The position numbers and the translations under genes are program-made. DNA of 18,421 bases from assembly GCA_023393375.1 (NCBI GenBank), contig JAEWLI010000022.1:1-18421 (forward strand), read 5' to 3'. Of this stretch, positions 1-7,381 are shown piece by piece. The DNA is from Bacteroidota bacterium. GTDB taxonomy: Bacteria > Bacteroidota > Bacteroidia > Cytophagales > Cyclobacteriaceae. The notes below the pieces were generated by a model. It was not told the origin of the DNA. It saw only the letters and a program-made list of their open reading frames with translations, and did no database searches. Every line of letters starts with the position of its first letter. Position 1 is the stretch's first letter.

Positions 1-1109
1 GCTTCATTCGACCACAAAAACCGCACATTACGCTTCAGTGGCTGTATTTCTTCATTATTCAGCAGGCTGTTGATCTTAGCAGTGTCTCTTACACTATAAA
101 ACAAACCTTGTCCTCCACCCCGAGCCAGGCTGAACAATGGTGAAACCTGTAGATTTTCCAATGAGTCTAAAGCTGAGGTATCTGCGTCTAACTGAGCCGA
201 TAGATCCTCTGTAGTGTCTCCTTCAGTTGCCTCTTCAGTATCCTGTAATAAATTTGCCAGATCATCATTCTGAGTTGGGGCATCACCCTCATTTGCCCGG
301 GGCACTTGTGAAGTTATACCCAGATCCTGAACCAGTTTTTGATCTATAGCTTGTAAAACAGGGAAAATTTCATTGATATGATAAACCTCCCAAAACTCCA
401 GTTTGGCTACTTGCTGCAATAACCTTCTCACCCTGTCAGGATCATCTGCACCGGGAAGTTCTACCTGAATCCTGCCGGTTCCCTGCAAACGCTGAATATT
501 AGGTGCTGTGGTTCCGAATTTATCAATACGAGACCTCACAATGTTAAATGTCCTTTCTATTGCTGACTCCACTTCCTCATTGATCATTCTCAAGATGGCA
601 TCATCTGAAGAATCCGAACTAATGCGATGTCTGTTAGCGGCTGTAGCAAAAATATCGGCCAATTGTCTGTTAGGGGCAATTTCCTTAAATGAGCTATAGA
701 AAAGGCTTGTAAAACGTTCCTGACTGTTTTTCTGACGTTCTTCCGCCATTGCAAGTGCTCTCAGGAATGCTTCATCTTCATTGCCTCCACTCAGACCTTT
801 AATGATATCGACTGGTGAAACCTCCAATACCACATGCATACCACCTTGTAGGTCTAAGCCCAAGTTAAGCTTGGTTTGGTTGATTTCATCGAGTGTATAG
901 TCGATAAAGAGTAATTTATAAACTGACTCATCCCTGATCGAATCAAGATAAGCCCTTTTCCTAGACTGATCTACTACCCCTTTTTCGTCAGTAGCATAGG
1001 TAGTTGCTTTTTGTTGTATGTTTCTCGAAACGAGTGTAAATGACAGATAGTAAATACATAATAATGTGATTACTATGGTCAATGCCACTACTCCACCTTT
1101 GTTTTTCAT
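1..1109 (-). CDS. secDF: Protein translocase subunit SecDF, N-terminal part (runs off the window)
   Basis: SecDF is the inner-membrane, proton-driven accessory of the SecYEG translocase and promotes late steps of protein export. The frame opens with ATG at 1107-1109 and continues without a stop for 369 codons to the window edge, so only the N-terminal part is present. The protein starts MKNKGGVVALTIVITLLCIY, a first membrane segment of about residues 7-25 typical of Bacteroidota SecDF. The conserved SecD segment LGLDLQGGMHVVLEV follows near residues 83-97. After it comes the periplasmic P1 region with a conserved piece, RIDKFGTTAPNIQRLQGTGR, and a low-complexity acidic stretch rich in T, E, D and Q. 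The fusion with SecF is inferred from the phylum, because the SecF half lies outside the window. It probably shares a transcript with the small gene upstream (67-base gap). Confidence 0.95.
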   Translation of the reverse strand, partial: MKNKGGVVALTIVITLLCIYYLSFTLVSRNIQQKATTYATDEKGVVDQSRKRAYLDSIRDESVYKLLFIDYTLDEINQTKLNLGLDLQGGMHVVLEVSPVDIIKGLSGGNEDEAFLRALAMAEERQKNSQERFTSLFYSSFKEIAPNRQLADIFATAANRHRISSDSSDDAILRMINEEVESAIERTFNIVRSRIDKFGTTAPNIQRLQGTGRIQVELPGADDPDRVRRLLQQVAKLEFWEVYHINEIFPVLQAIDQKLVQDLGITSQVPRANEGDAPTQNDDLANLLQDTEEATEGDTTEDLSAQLDADTSALDSLENLQVSPLFSLARGGGQGLFYSVRDTAKINSLLNNEEIQPLKRNVRFLWSNE

Positions 1110-1176
1110 AATATAAAATGATTAATAATTTTTCTTTGTAAATAAACCCGTATTATAAATCTATGATTTAATAGAG

Positions 1177-1536
1177 TTAGGGAGCATTAGGGGGGATTAT
1201 CCTGCTAAAAAGGATTTTACGATGGTTATTTATAAAAAATGGGATTTCTATAACTGATTCAAATTCCTGTTCTTCGATGATATACGGAACAAATTCATAT
1301 ATAAAATCGTGCACCAGGTGCATTTGTGAGGCAGGAACAATGGCTTCATAAGCCCTGAAATACTCCTGAACTTCACCCTTGTTTTCCTTTTCCTGAGAAT
1401 TGGAGGTGTTGATCTCTGTATCTGCTTTCGAAGGATATGCCATACCTTTTGGACTTATAGCAAGGCCTATAATGGCAATCCCTATTAACAGGAAAACCAT
1501 TTTTCTGAAAGACGATATATGATAATTTTTTTCCAC
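1177..1536 (-). CDS. Small exported protein of unknown function
   Basis: A 119-residue protein that I do not recognise. Residues about 13-34 form one hydrophobic stretch (VFLLIGIAIIGLAI) followed by small residues, which looks like a signal peptide or a single membrane anchor. The rest is a short acidic, soluble domain with a proline-rich end (IIPPNAP). The start chosen is GTG at 1534-1536: an AAGGA lies just upstream and a good Bacteroidota -7 element (TACATTTG) sits 16 bases before it. An ATG at 1498-1500 would give a shorter product that still keeps the hydrophobic stretch. It lies 67 bases upstream of secDF on the same strand, so the two may be co-transcribed and the product may be linked to export or the envelope; that link is only positional. 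Confidence 0.6.
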   Translation of the reverse strand: MEKNYHISSFRKMVFLLIGIAIIGLAISPKGMAYPSKADTEINTSNSQEKENKGEVQEYFRAYEAIVPASQMHLVHDFIYEFVPYIIEEQEFESVIEIPFFINNHRKILFSRIIPPNAP

Positions 1537-1552
1537 AGTCCTTAATTACAAG

Positions 1553-1585
1553 CAAATGTATAAATTTTTACGTTACGAAAACAAT
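1553..1585 (-). promoter_or_regulatory. Promoter of the small exported protein/secDF
   Basis: On the minus strand ATTG (1582-1585), 21 bases, then TACATTTG (1553-1560). This fits the Bacteroidota primary-sigma pattern TTTG-N19-21-TAnnTTTG with one mismatch in the upstream box. It predicts a transcript starting about ten bases before the GTG start. Confidence 0.5.
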
Positions 1586-2070
1586 AGTATTGTATGACCT
1601 GGTTCATTTATTTTTTTACCACCCATGTATTATTTCGATATTTTCCGGGCTGTCATTAAGGAATCAAAAGAGTTGGCTAATAAATAATTCTTAATAGTAA
1701 TGTTTTATTGCCAAATGAAATTAGTTTTTTCCTGACAGGCAATAGAATACAAACCACTTGAAGTGCATTTAATGTAAATTAACTTCCGGAAAATGACGCC
1801 ACTTTTAATTATATTATTTTGTGTAATAATTTTGATGAGAAAATCAAAAAACAATCTGTAACATGGTGACTATCAAAAAGATAATAATCGTTTTTTATTT
1901 TGATATGATGTTATTTATTTGACAAAACCCATATATATGACCAAATCATTTTTTTTGTTAATCAATATTACCTTCACAAATACTTATCTTCATATTATCA
2001 ATTAGTAGCTCTCTGTTAAAACTAATATATTGCATGTAATTTAAACATTCGCAACCAAAATTACCGTTCC
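1586..2070. other. AT-rich intergenic region with no gene seen
   Basis: Very AT-rich DNA between the divergent 1177-1536 gene and the chemoreceptor gene. I found no open frame with protein-like composition, no RNA gene and no clear hairpin terminator. A TAATTTTG at 1827-1834 matches the -7 consensus on the plus strand, but it has no properly spaced TTTG partner and is 237 bases from the chemoreceptor start, so I do not call it a promoter. Confidence 0.5.
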
Positions 2071-3717
2071 ATGAAACTTACGATCAAAAATAAATTGATT
2101 CTGGGCTTTTCTTTGTTATTATTATTAACAGTAGTTATCTATTATGTAGCCCGTGACAATGCCAACAAGCTAAATAATAACTTAAATCATATCGTAGAAA
2201 TTGGTTCCCAAAAAATTATCATTGCCAGTAAAATGGCTGAAGATGTACAGTACATAACCAAAACGGAAAAAGACCTTATTCTTACCCGTGATCGCGAAGT
2301 CATGCAGAATATGGTGAACGAGGTTGATGAGCGATTGAAGGTTTTTAATGAACGATTGGGCCGTTTGAAGGCACTTTCAAATGAACAGGAGCTAGTGTTG
2401 GTAAATTCTTTTGAAAAAGACTGGTATAATTATTTCAACACCTACAATGAAATTGAGAAACTGACCCTTATGGTGGGTACAGAAGAATCTATCTATGAAG
2501 CTTACAACTTATCCATTACCAGTGGTCAACAAAATGCTGCCAAAGCCATCGTTCAACTGACACAAATTGTTGAGAATTCTGAAAATGCCTTGAATACCGC
2601 CAGGGTCGAAAGTGACAGAATATTTAAAACGGCTCAACAAGGAATGTTCGTTATCCTGTTCGTGGGTTTCATATTTGCCATACTTACTGTAATTTGGGTA
2701 GTCTCTACCGTAAACGCATCACTGGCTAAAGCTTCAACGATAGTCAAAAGTTTATCAAGTGGCGATTTAACTGTCGACATTAAAATTAATTCCAAAGATG
2801 AAATCGGAGTATTGCTGAATGATCTTAAGGTAATGAATGATAAGTTAAAGGATGTATTATCCTATATTATCGGAGCTGGCAACAACCTGGTTTCAGTTAG
2901 TTATCAGATCAGTTCCGCATCCCAACAATTATCACAAGGATCGAATGAGCAAGCAGCTTCTACAGAAGAGATATCAGCATCTATGGAAGAAATGGTGGCC
3001 AGCATACAACAGAACTCCGACAATGCCATGCAAACAGAAAAGATTGCCAATAAAGCTTCAAGTGATATCAAAAACGGAAGCGATGCCGTATTGGCCACAG
3101 TAGGATCGATGAAGAACATTGCCGAAAAGATATCTATCATAGGTGAAATAGCGAGACAAACCAATCTACTGGCATTAAACGCAGCAATAGAAGCAGCACG
3201 TGCTGGCGAATATGGAAGAGGATTTGCCGTGGTTGCAGCTGAAGTGAGGAAACTGGCTGAAAGAAGTCAGATTGCTGCCAATGAAATTGACCAACTTTCT
3301 AAAAATAGTGTACTTACCGCAGAAACTTCTGGAACCGTACTTCAGGAAATTGTTCCTGATATTCATAAAACATCCAAACTTGTACAAGAGATCAGTGCTT
3401 CCAGTGCTGAACAAAATGCAGGAGCTGCGCAAGTGAATAATGCTATTCAACAATTAAATCATATTACTCAACAAAACGCTTCTTCATCTGAAGAAATGGC
3501 TACCAGTGCCGAGGAGTTGGCTTCTCAGGCTGAGCAATTACAGGAGGCAATAGCTTTCTTCAAAATCGATATAAAGGCTAAATCTTCTACAAGTAAGCAA
3601 AAAACTGGCTCGCAAATTAGGGAATCCAATGGAGGGCTAACCATGGAACCGAGTGAAAGAAACGCTAATTACGGAGCAAACATCGATCTTGACGATCATA
3701 AGTTTGAAAAATTTTGA
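2071..3717 (+). CDS. Methyl-accepting chemotaxis protein
   Basis: A transmembrane chemoreceptor of 548 residues that should signal to a CheA/CheW complex. Order of parts: membrane segment about 9-26; periplasmic helical sensor about 27-188, of the four-helix-bundle type by size and helical pattern; membrane segment about 191-213; HAMP about 210-265 (GDLTVDIKINSKDEIG); cytoplasmic signalling hairpin about 280-500. The kinase-control tip, ARQTNLLALNAAIEAARAGE, is essentially canonical. Glu/Gln pairs flanking the tip (for example SNEQAASTEEISASMEEM and SSSEEMATSAEELASQ) are the likely methylation sites. The last five residues are KFEKF, which fit the x-[HFYW]-x-x-[HFYW] form of CheR-tethering tails. 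No che, motility or gliding gene is nearby, so it is an orphan receptor gene and its ligand cannot be read from the sequence. Confidence 0.95.
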   Translation: MKLTIKNKLILGFSLLLLLTVVIYYVARDNANKLNNNLNHIVEIGSQKIIIASKMAEDVQYITKTEKDLILTRDREVMQNMVNEVDERLKVFNERLGRLKALSNEQELVLVNSFEKDWYNYFNTYNEIEKLTLMVGTEESIYEAYNLSITSGQQNAAKAIVQLTQIVENSENALNTARVESDRIFKTAQQGMFVILFVGFIFAILTVIWVVSTVNASLAKASTIVKSLSSGDLTVDIKINSKDEIGVLLNDLKVMNDKLKDVLSYIIGAGNNLVSVSYQISSASQQLSQGSNEQAASTEEISASMEEMVASIQQNSDNAMQTEKIANKASSDIKNGSDAVLATVGSMKNIAEKISIIGEIARQTNLLALNAAIEAARAGEYGRGFAVVAAEVRKLAERSQIAANEIDQLSKNSVLTAETSGTVLQEIVPDIHKTSKLVQEISASSAEQNAGAAQVNNAIQQLNHITQQNASSSEEMATSAEELASQAEQLQEAIAFFKIDIKAKSSTSKQKTGSQIRESNGGLTMEPSERNANYGANIDLDDHKFEKF

Positions 3718-3753
3718 TTTATTCACCAAATTATTCGAAGTATTTTCACTAAA

Positions 3754-3787
3754 ATCAGGTATAGCTATCATCAAAAGATAGGCTGAT
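3754..3787. repeat. Imperfect hairpin after the chemoreceptor gene
   Basis: ATCAG (3754-3758) pairs with CTGAT (3783-3787), and inside it GCTATC pairs with GATAGGC through one bulged G. There is no T-run directly after it, so a role as an intrinsic terminator for the chemoreceptor gene is only possible, not shown. Confidence 0.3.
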
Positions 3788-3863
3788 ATATTACCAGATA
3801 AGTTATTTATTAGCCTGAAAAAAAATCGATAATCCATGAAAAGTTATAATATTTTTATCTGAT

Positions 3864-3879
3864 CATGATAAAAATCATG
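3864..3879. promoter_or_regulatory. FNR/CRP-type operator palindrome upstream of the hemN-like gene
   Basis: A perfect 16-base dyad, CATGATAAAAATCATG. Its core TGAT-N4-ATCA equals the inner part of the E. coli FNR site TTGAT-N4-ATCAA. Its centre is 79 bases before the ATG of the hemN-like gene. A near -7 element, TATGTTTT (3895-3902), lies downstream and would place the site over the -33 region at about -38 to -42, the usual position for a class II CRP/FNR activator. That an FNR-like protein binds here is an inference from the motif and from the anaerobic role of HemN. Confidence 0.6.
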
Positions 3880-3950
3880 GTGCAAACGGAATATTATGTT
3901 TTTCTTTACCCTCAGGTTACAACTATATCATTTACAGTCGGGTTTATAAA

Positions 3951-5309
3951 ATGGATATCAAACAATTAATAGAAAAATATAATGTTCCTGTACCGCGGTA
4001 TAATTGTTATCCTGCACCTCCATATTGGGATATCCGACCAACCGATCCAAAAAAGTGGTTGAAAGCTGTATCTAAGGCTTTCTCTGAAAGTAATGGAATG
4101 GGGCTTTATATTCACATGCCATTCTGTGAAAATCTGTGTACATTCTGTGGTTTTGAAAAAAGAATCACCCAAAACCATTTTGTAGAGGATATTTATATTG
4201 ATGCTTTGATCAAGCAATGGCAGATTTATCTCAATCATTTTGACAAGGTTCCTCAAGTCAATAATTTATATATGGGAGGAGGTACGCCTACCTTTTTTGG
4301 TCCAAAAAATCTTGACCATCTCTTTCAGAGTATTCTCCCTACCGTTTCCCTTAACCAATCTTCAGAAATTACCTTTGAAGCACATCCTAACAACACTTCA
4401 AAAGAACACCTTCAGGTATTGTATGACCATGGCTTCCGTACTGTAAGTTATGGCATCCAGGATTTCGATGAAACAGTTCTAAAATCTATTAACAGAATAC
4501 AGCCATTCGAAAATGTAAAAAGCGCAATTAACAATGCCCGAAAAATTGGATACAAAAGGATCAAATTTGATCTGATCTATGGGTTGCCCCATCAGTCAGC
4601 CATTACTATGAAAAATACCATGGAAAAAGTGGCTGATTTTATGCCGGATGTAATTGCATTTTATAGTTACCTTCATGTACCCTGGGACAGGCCAAGCCAA
4701 AAAGGCATAAAAGATACCACTTTGCCACAGGGCGTAAAAAAAATCAACCTGTTTGATATTGGCAAAGAATATCTATTAAAGCTGGGATATAAGCAGGTAG
4801 GGATTGACCATTTTGCCTTAAAAAAAGACCCACTGTATAAAGCATATAAAGAGAAAAACATTACCCGGGATTTTACTGGTTACAACAGTTCACCTTCGGA
4901 TATGCTCATTGGTTTAGGAGCAATTGCCGTAAGTGATGTGGGGACAGCTTATGCCCAAAACATAATTAATGTAGAGGATTTTCATGATAAGGTTTTTTCC
5001 AATCATTTACCTTTGGCGCAATGTCATTACCTGACACCAGAAGATATTTTATTAAAGAAGTTTATCCATGATATCATATGCAATGGTGAAGCAGGTTGGA
5101 GTCAGGAAATATTCGACAGCTTAAGTCCGGAAGCAAAATATGAAGTGATCCAGATACAAAAAGAAAATCTGATTGAAGTAAGTAATCGCGGATTTTCTGT
5201 CACTGAAAAAGGCTGGCCATTTATCAGGAACATTTGTATGATTTTTGATGCACGACACCACAAACAATCAAAAAACAAGAAAGATCTCCCTTTTAGCACG
5301 GCCATTTAA
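3951..5309 (+). CDS. HemN-family radical-SAM protein (oxygen-independent coproporphyrinogen III oxidase-like)
   Basis: HemN converts coproporphyrinogen III to protoporphyrinogen IX without oxygen, using SAM and a 4Fe-4S cluster. This 452-residue protein has the HemN length (E. coli, 457) and its landmarks: the PRYNCYP N-terminus; the cluster motif C59-X3-C63-X2-C66; GGGTPTFF for SAM; the Glu in ITFEAHP; SYGIQDFDETV; NRIQPFE; KFDLIYGLPHQ; and the late HemN segment FTGYNSSPSDMLIGLGAIAVSD followed by AYAQN. One key residue differs: position 68 is Phe (CGF), where HemN has a fourth conserved Cys (CGC). HemW also lacks that Cys, but the rest of this protein follows HemN rather than the shorter HemW. 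It may therefore be a divergent paralogue with altered function. The FNR-like palindrome upstream suggests induction at low oxygen. It appears monocistronic. Confidence 0.85.
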   Translation: MDIKQLIEKYNVPVPRYNCYPAPPYWDIRPTDPKKWLKAVSKAFSESNGMGLYIHMPFCENLCTFCGFEKRITQNHFVEDIYIDALIKQWQIYLNHFDKVPQVNNLYMGGGTPTFFGPKNLDHLFQSILPTVSLNQSSEITFEAHPNNTSKEHLQVLYDHGFRTVSYGIQDFDETVLKSINRIQPFENVKSAINNARKIGYKRIKFDLIYGLPHQSAITMKNTMEKVADFMPDVIAFYSYLHVPWDRPSQKGIKDTTLPQGVKKINLFDIGKEYLLKLGYKQVGIDHFALKKDPLYKAYKEKNITRDFTGYNSSPSDMLIGLGAIAVSDVGTAYAQNIINVEDFHDKVFSNHLPLAQCHYLTPEDILLKKFIHDIICNGEAGWSQEIFDSLSPEAKYEVIQIQKENLIEVSNRGFSVTEKGWPFIRNICMIFDARHHKQSKNKKDLPFSTAI

Positions 5310-5349
5310 AAAAAGAGTTGTTCCAAAATTTAATCAACCATCCTGCAAT

Positions 5350-6057
5350 TTAATTTTTAAAATCGCCACGTTTGATCGACTTGATGAATTCAGCCCAGGC
5401 AAACGGATTTAACAGAGGATTTGAAGGAGGCATAAACTTATAATTTTGGTTTTGTATGTGCTGGTCCATAAACCAACGGTGGTTCATACTTCCATCCATA
5501 GGCATAGTTTGAAACATTTTGGCAAGGGTTTCCTCATTCAGATTTTTGCGCATATTGTCATATTGATCTTTGTGGGGCAGTTCAAGTGCCAGAATAGCCT
5601 TTTTAAACATTTCTTCCGTAGGGTAAGGGAAAACCTCAACCTCGGGCAAATAGGTGATATCCTCCTTAAGTTCAATAATCGCTGTCAGATTATTGCCTTT
5701 ATCACCCGGGATGATATAATGCTGCTTTTGATAACCTACCGCACTGATTATGATGCTGTCGCCCACGAGAACAGGCATAGAAAAATATCCATAGGCATTT
5801 GATGTAACCCCCCTGCCAGCTTTGGGAACATAAATATGGACTCCCGGAACGCCGCTTAGGCTATCGGTACCTACTACGACTCCGGAAAATTGCAAAATCC
5901 TTTCCCGTCCCTGGCCTAAAGTACATGTGGTAGACAGGAAAGTTAAAACACATCCCAATACTATAAGTAGTTTTATTTTCTTCAAAGAATGGTGCTTTTG
6001 GTTACAAACATCCAAATTAATTGACTGACGCCAAAAAACAAAATTTTTCTTTTTCAT
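5350..6057 (-). CDS. Secreted CarboxypepD_reg-like domain protein
   Basis: A 235-residue envelope protein. A hydrophobic signal segment (KLLIVLGCVLTFLSTTC) occupies about residues 29-45, after an unusually long basic and polar N-terminus. A TTG at the Leu of HHSLKK could instead be the start and would give a normal-length signal peptide. Residues about 54-125 form a CarboxypepD_reg-like beta-sandwich: the FSGVVVGTDSLSGVPGVHIY opening, a GVTSNAYGYFSMPV turn, and the IISAVGYQ strand. This domain is best known from SusC-type receptors and other Bacteroidota surface proteins. The C-terminal half (about 126-235) is helical and polar with no motif I know, so I assign no biochemical function. It is convergent with the hemN-like gene (40-base gap, no clear terminator) and divergent from the ArsR-like regulator. 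Confidence 0.8.
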   Translation of the reverse strand: MKKKNFVFWRQSINLDVCNQKHHSLKKIKLLIVLGCVLTFLSTTCTLGQGRERILQFSGVVVGTDSLSGVPGVHIYVPKAGRGVTSNAYGYFSMPVLVGDSIIISAVGYQKQHYIIPGDKGNNLTAIIELKEDITYLPEVEVFPYPTEEMFKKAILALELPHKDQYDNMRKNLNEETLAKMFQTMPMDGSMNHRWFMDQHIQNQNYKFMPPSNPLLNPFAWAEFIKSIKRGDFKN

Positions 6058-6145
6058 AAATCCGAATTATATTTAGTACGTCAGGAGTTTAATAAATATT
6101 ATCCGGCACAAAAATTAAGCCACTGACCTAAAACAATAATTCCAT

Positions 6146-6544
6146 ATGCGATTAAAAAGTTTCAGTATTGGCTATGGCACCATGATTTTTAAAGCTTTAT
6201 CTGATGAGTCACGGGTGCGGATCTTAGCCCAGCTTTATCATAACAAAGAATTGTGCATTTCTGATCTCGAACATGTATTGGGATTTACCCAATCAAAAAC
6301 CTCACGACATTTGATCTACCTGAAAAATTCAGGAATGGTGGGATACCGAAAATTTAATAACTGGGTATTGTATTTTATAGTTGATGAGGTGTATGATATG
6401 CTAAGTCAGATTTTTGGATATTTAAACAAAGACCAAATACTGCTGAATGATCTGGAAACATACAAAATATTATATTCTAACAGGGAGTTAGTCAGGTACA
6501 AATTGGATAATCAAAAATGGTCAACCAATCAGGTATTAAAATAA
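6146..6544 (+). CDS. ArsR-family winged-helix transcriptional regulator
   Basis: A 132-residue DNA-binding protein. The winged helix covers about residues 14-85: FKALSDESRVRILAQLY (first helices), ELCISDLEHVLGFTQSKTSRHL (helix-turn-helix) and LKNSGMVGYRKFNNWVLYFI (wing). The ELCISDL segment aligns with the ELCVCDL metal site of ArsR but keeps only one Cys, so a classical arsenic or metal sensor is unlikely. The C-terminal part (about 90-132) is helical and may dimerise or sense another signal. ATG 6146 gives the longest form; ATG 6182 (MIFKALSDE) is an alternative that keeps the whole domain. It overlaps the HAD phosphatase gene by 28 bases, so the two are translated from one mRNA. It is divergent from the 5350-6057 gene across 88 bases, which it could control. 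Confidence 0.85.
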   Translation: MRLKSFSIGYGTMIFKALSDESRVRILAQLYHNKELCISDLEHVLGFTQSKTSRHLIYLKNSGMVGYRKFNNWVLYFIVDEVYDMLSQIFGYLNKDQILLNDLETYKILYSNRELVRYKLDNQKWSTNQVLK

Positions 6545-7239
6545 ATAAACTTTATCAGCACGTATTTTTTGATCTTGATCATACCCTATGGGATTTTGAT
6601 AAAAATTCTGCAGATGTCTTGTCAGTGTTGTATTATCGTCATGAATTAAATCAACACAAAGGTTGGTCGCTGGAAAAGTTCATTGAAAAGTTTAAAGAAA
6701 TTAATTACAGCTTATGGGATCAGTATCACCTGGGCGAAATCACTAAAGAAAGAATAAGAAGTAACAGATTCCCTATGATCTTTCAGGAGTTGAATATTCC
6801 TGCTAATCTGGTACCTTCAAATATCGCTGAAGATTACTTGAAAATGTGCCCTGCCCAACCTCACGTAATTCCTTTTACCTTTGATGTTTTGGATTACCTT
6901 AAAGATAAATATCACCTTCACATCATCACCAATGGTTTTGAAGATGTGCAACATATTAAAATGCGGAGTTCGGGATTATCGGCATATTTTGAAACCATCA
7001 TCACATCAGAATCCTGTGGGTATATTAAGCCCGATAAGCGGATGTTTGAGTTTGCCCTTCGAGAGACAAGGGCCTTGCCGGAAGAGAGCCTGATGATTGG
7101 TGATAATCTTGATGTGGATATAAACGGGGCAATCAATGCAGGTATGGATGCGATATATTTTAATCCTTATGGTGCTGATTGTTCAGAAGCAACCATCCGA
7201 CAAATCCGGTGTTTAACTGACCTGAAACAATTACTTTAA
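6517..7239 (+). CDS. YjjG-family HAD nucleotidase (noncanonical pyrimidine nucleotidase)
   Basis: A cytosolic 5'-nucleotidase of the haloacid dehalogenase superfamily. In E. coli, YjjG dephosphorylates pyrimidine nucleoside monophosphates, including damaged or non-standard ones, and so cleans the nucleotide pool. All four HAD motifs are present: FFDLDHTLWDFD (nucleophile Asp19, acid/base Asp21), IITNGFE (motif II), GYIKPDKRMFE (motif III Lys) and MIGDNLDVDINGAINAGM (motif IV acidic pair). The helical cap lies between motifs I and II. Length is 240 residues against about 225 for E. coli YjjG. The start at 6517 lies inside the regulator gene (28-base overlap); no later start keeps motif I, so it is secure. 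Substrate specificity is inferred from the family. Confidence 0.9.
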   Translation: MVNQSGIKINKLYQHVFFDLDHTLWDFDKNSADVLSVLYYRHELNQHKGWSLEKFIEKFKEINYSLWDQYHLGEITKERIRSNRFPMIFQELNIPANLVPSNIAEDYLKMCPAQPHVIPFTFDVLDYLKDKYHLHIITNGFEDVQHIKMRSSGLSAYFETIITSESCGYIKPDKRMFEFALRETRALPEESLMIGDNLDVDINGAINAGMDAIYFNPYGADCSEATIRQIRCLTDLKQLL

Positions 7240-7307
7240 AAATTCATATCAATTTATTATAATTTTTTTAAAAATAATATTTCGTTTTTATTCACAATCA
7301 ATTATTT

Positions 7308-7334
7308 TAATTTTGAACCTGAGCTACAGGCTCA
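7308..7334 (+). promoter_or_regulatory. Candidate pruA -7 element and leader hairpin
   Basis: TAATTTTG (7308-7315) matches the Bacteroidota -7 consensus, but no proper TTTG is found 19-21 bases upstream. Just after it is a perfect 5-bp hairpin, TGAGC (7320-7324) with GCTCA (7330-7334). If the promoter is real the hairpin lies at the very 5' end of a leader of about 60 bases. Confidence 0.3.
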
Positions 7335-7381
7335 TAGTTATAGTTTAATATGAACCAATTGTTTTTTTAACTTTATATCAT

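Noticed and set aside
3951..5309. Calling the radical-SAM gene hemW because the fourth Cys is missing
   Set aside because: Length (452 residues), the PRYNCYP N-terminus and the GYNSSPSDMLIGLG segment match HemN, not the shorter HemW.
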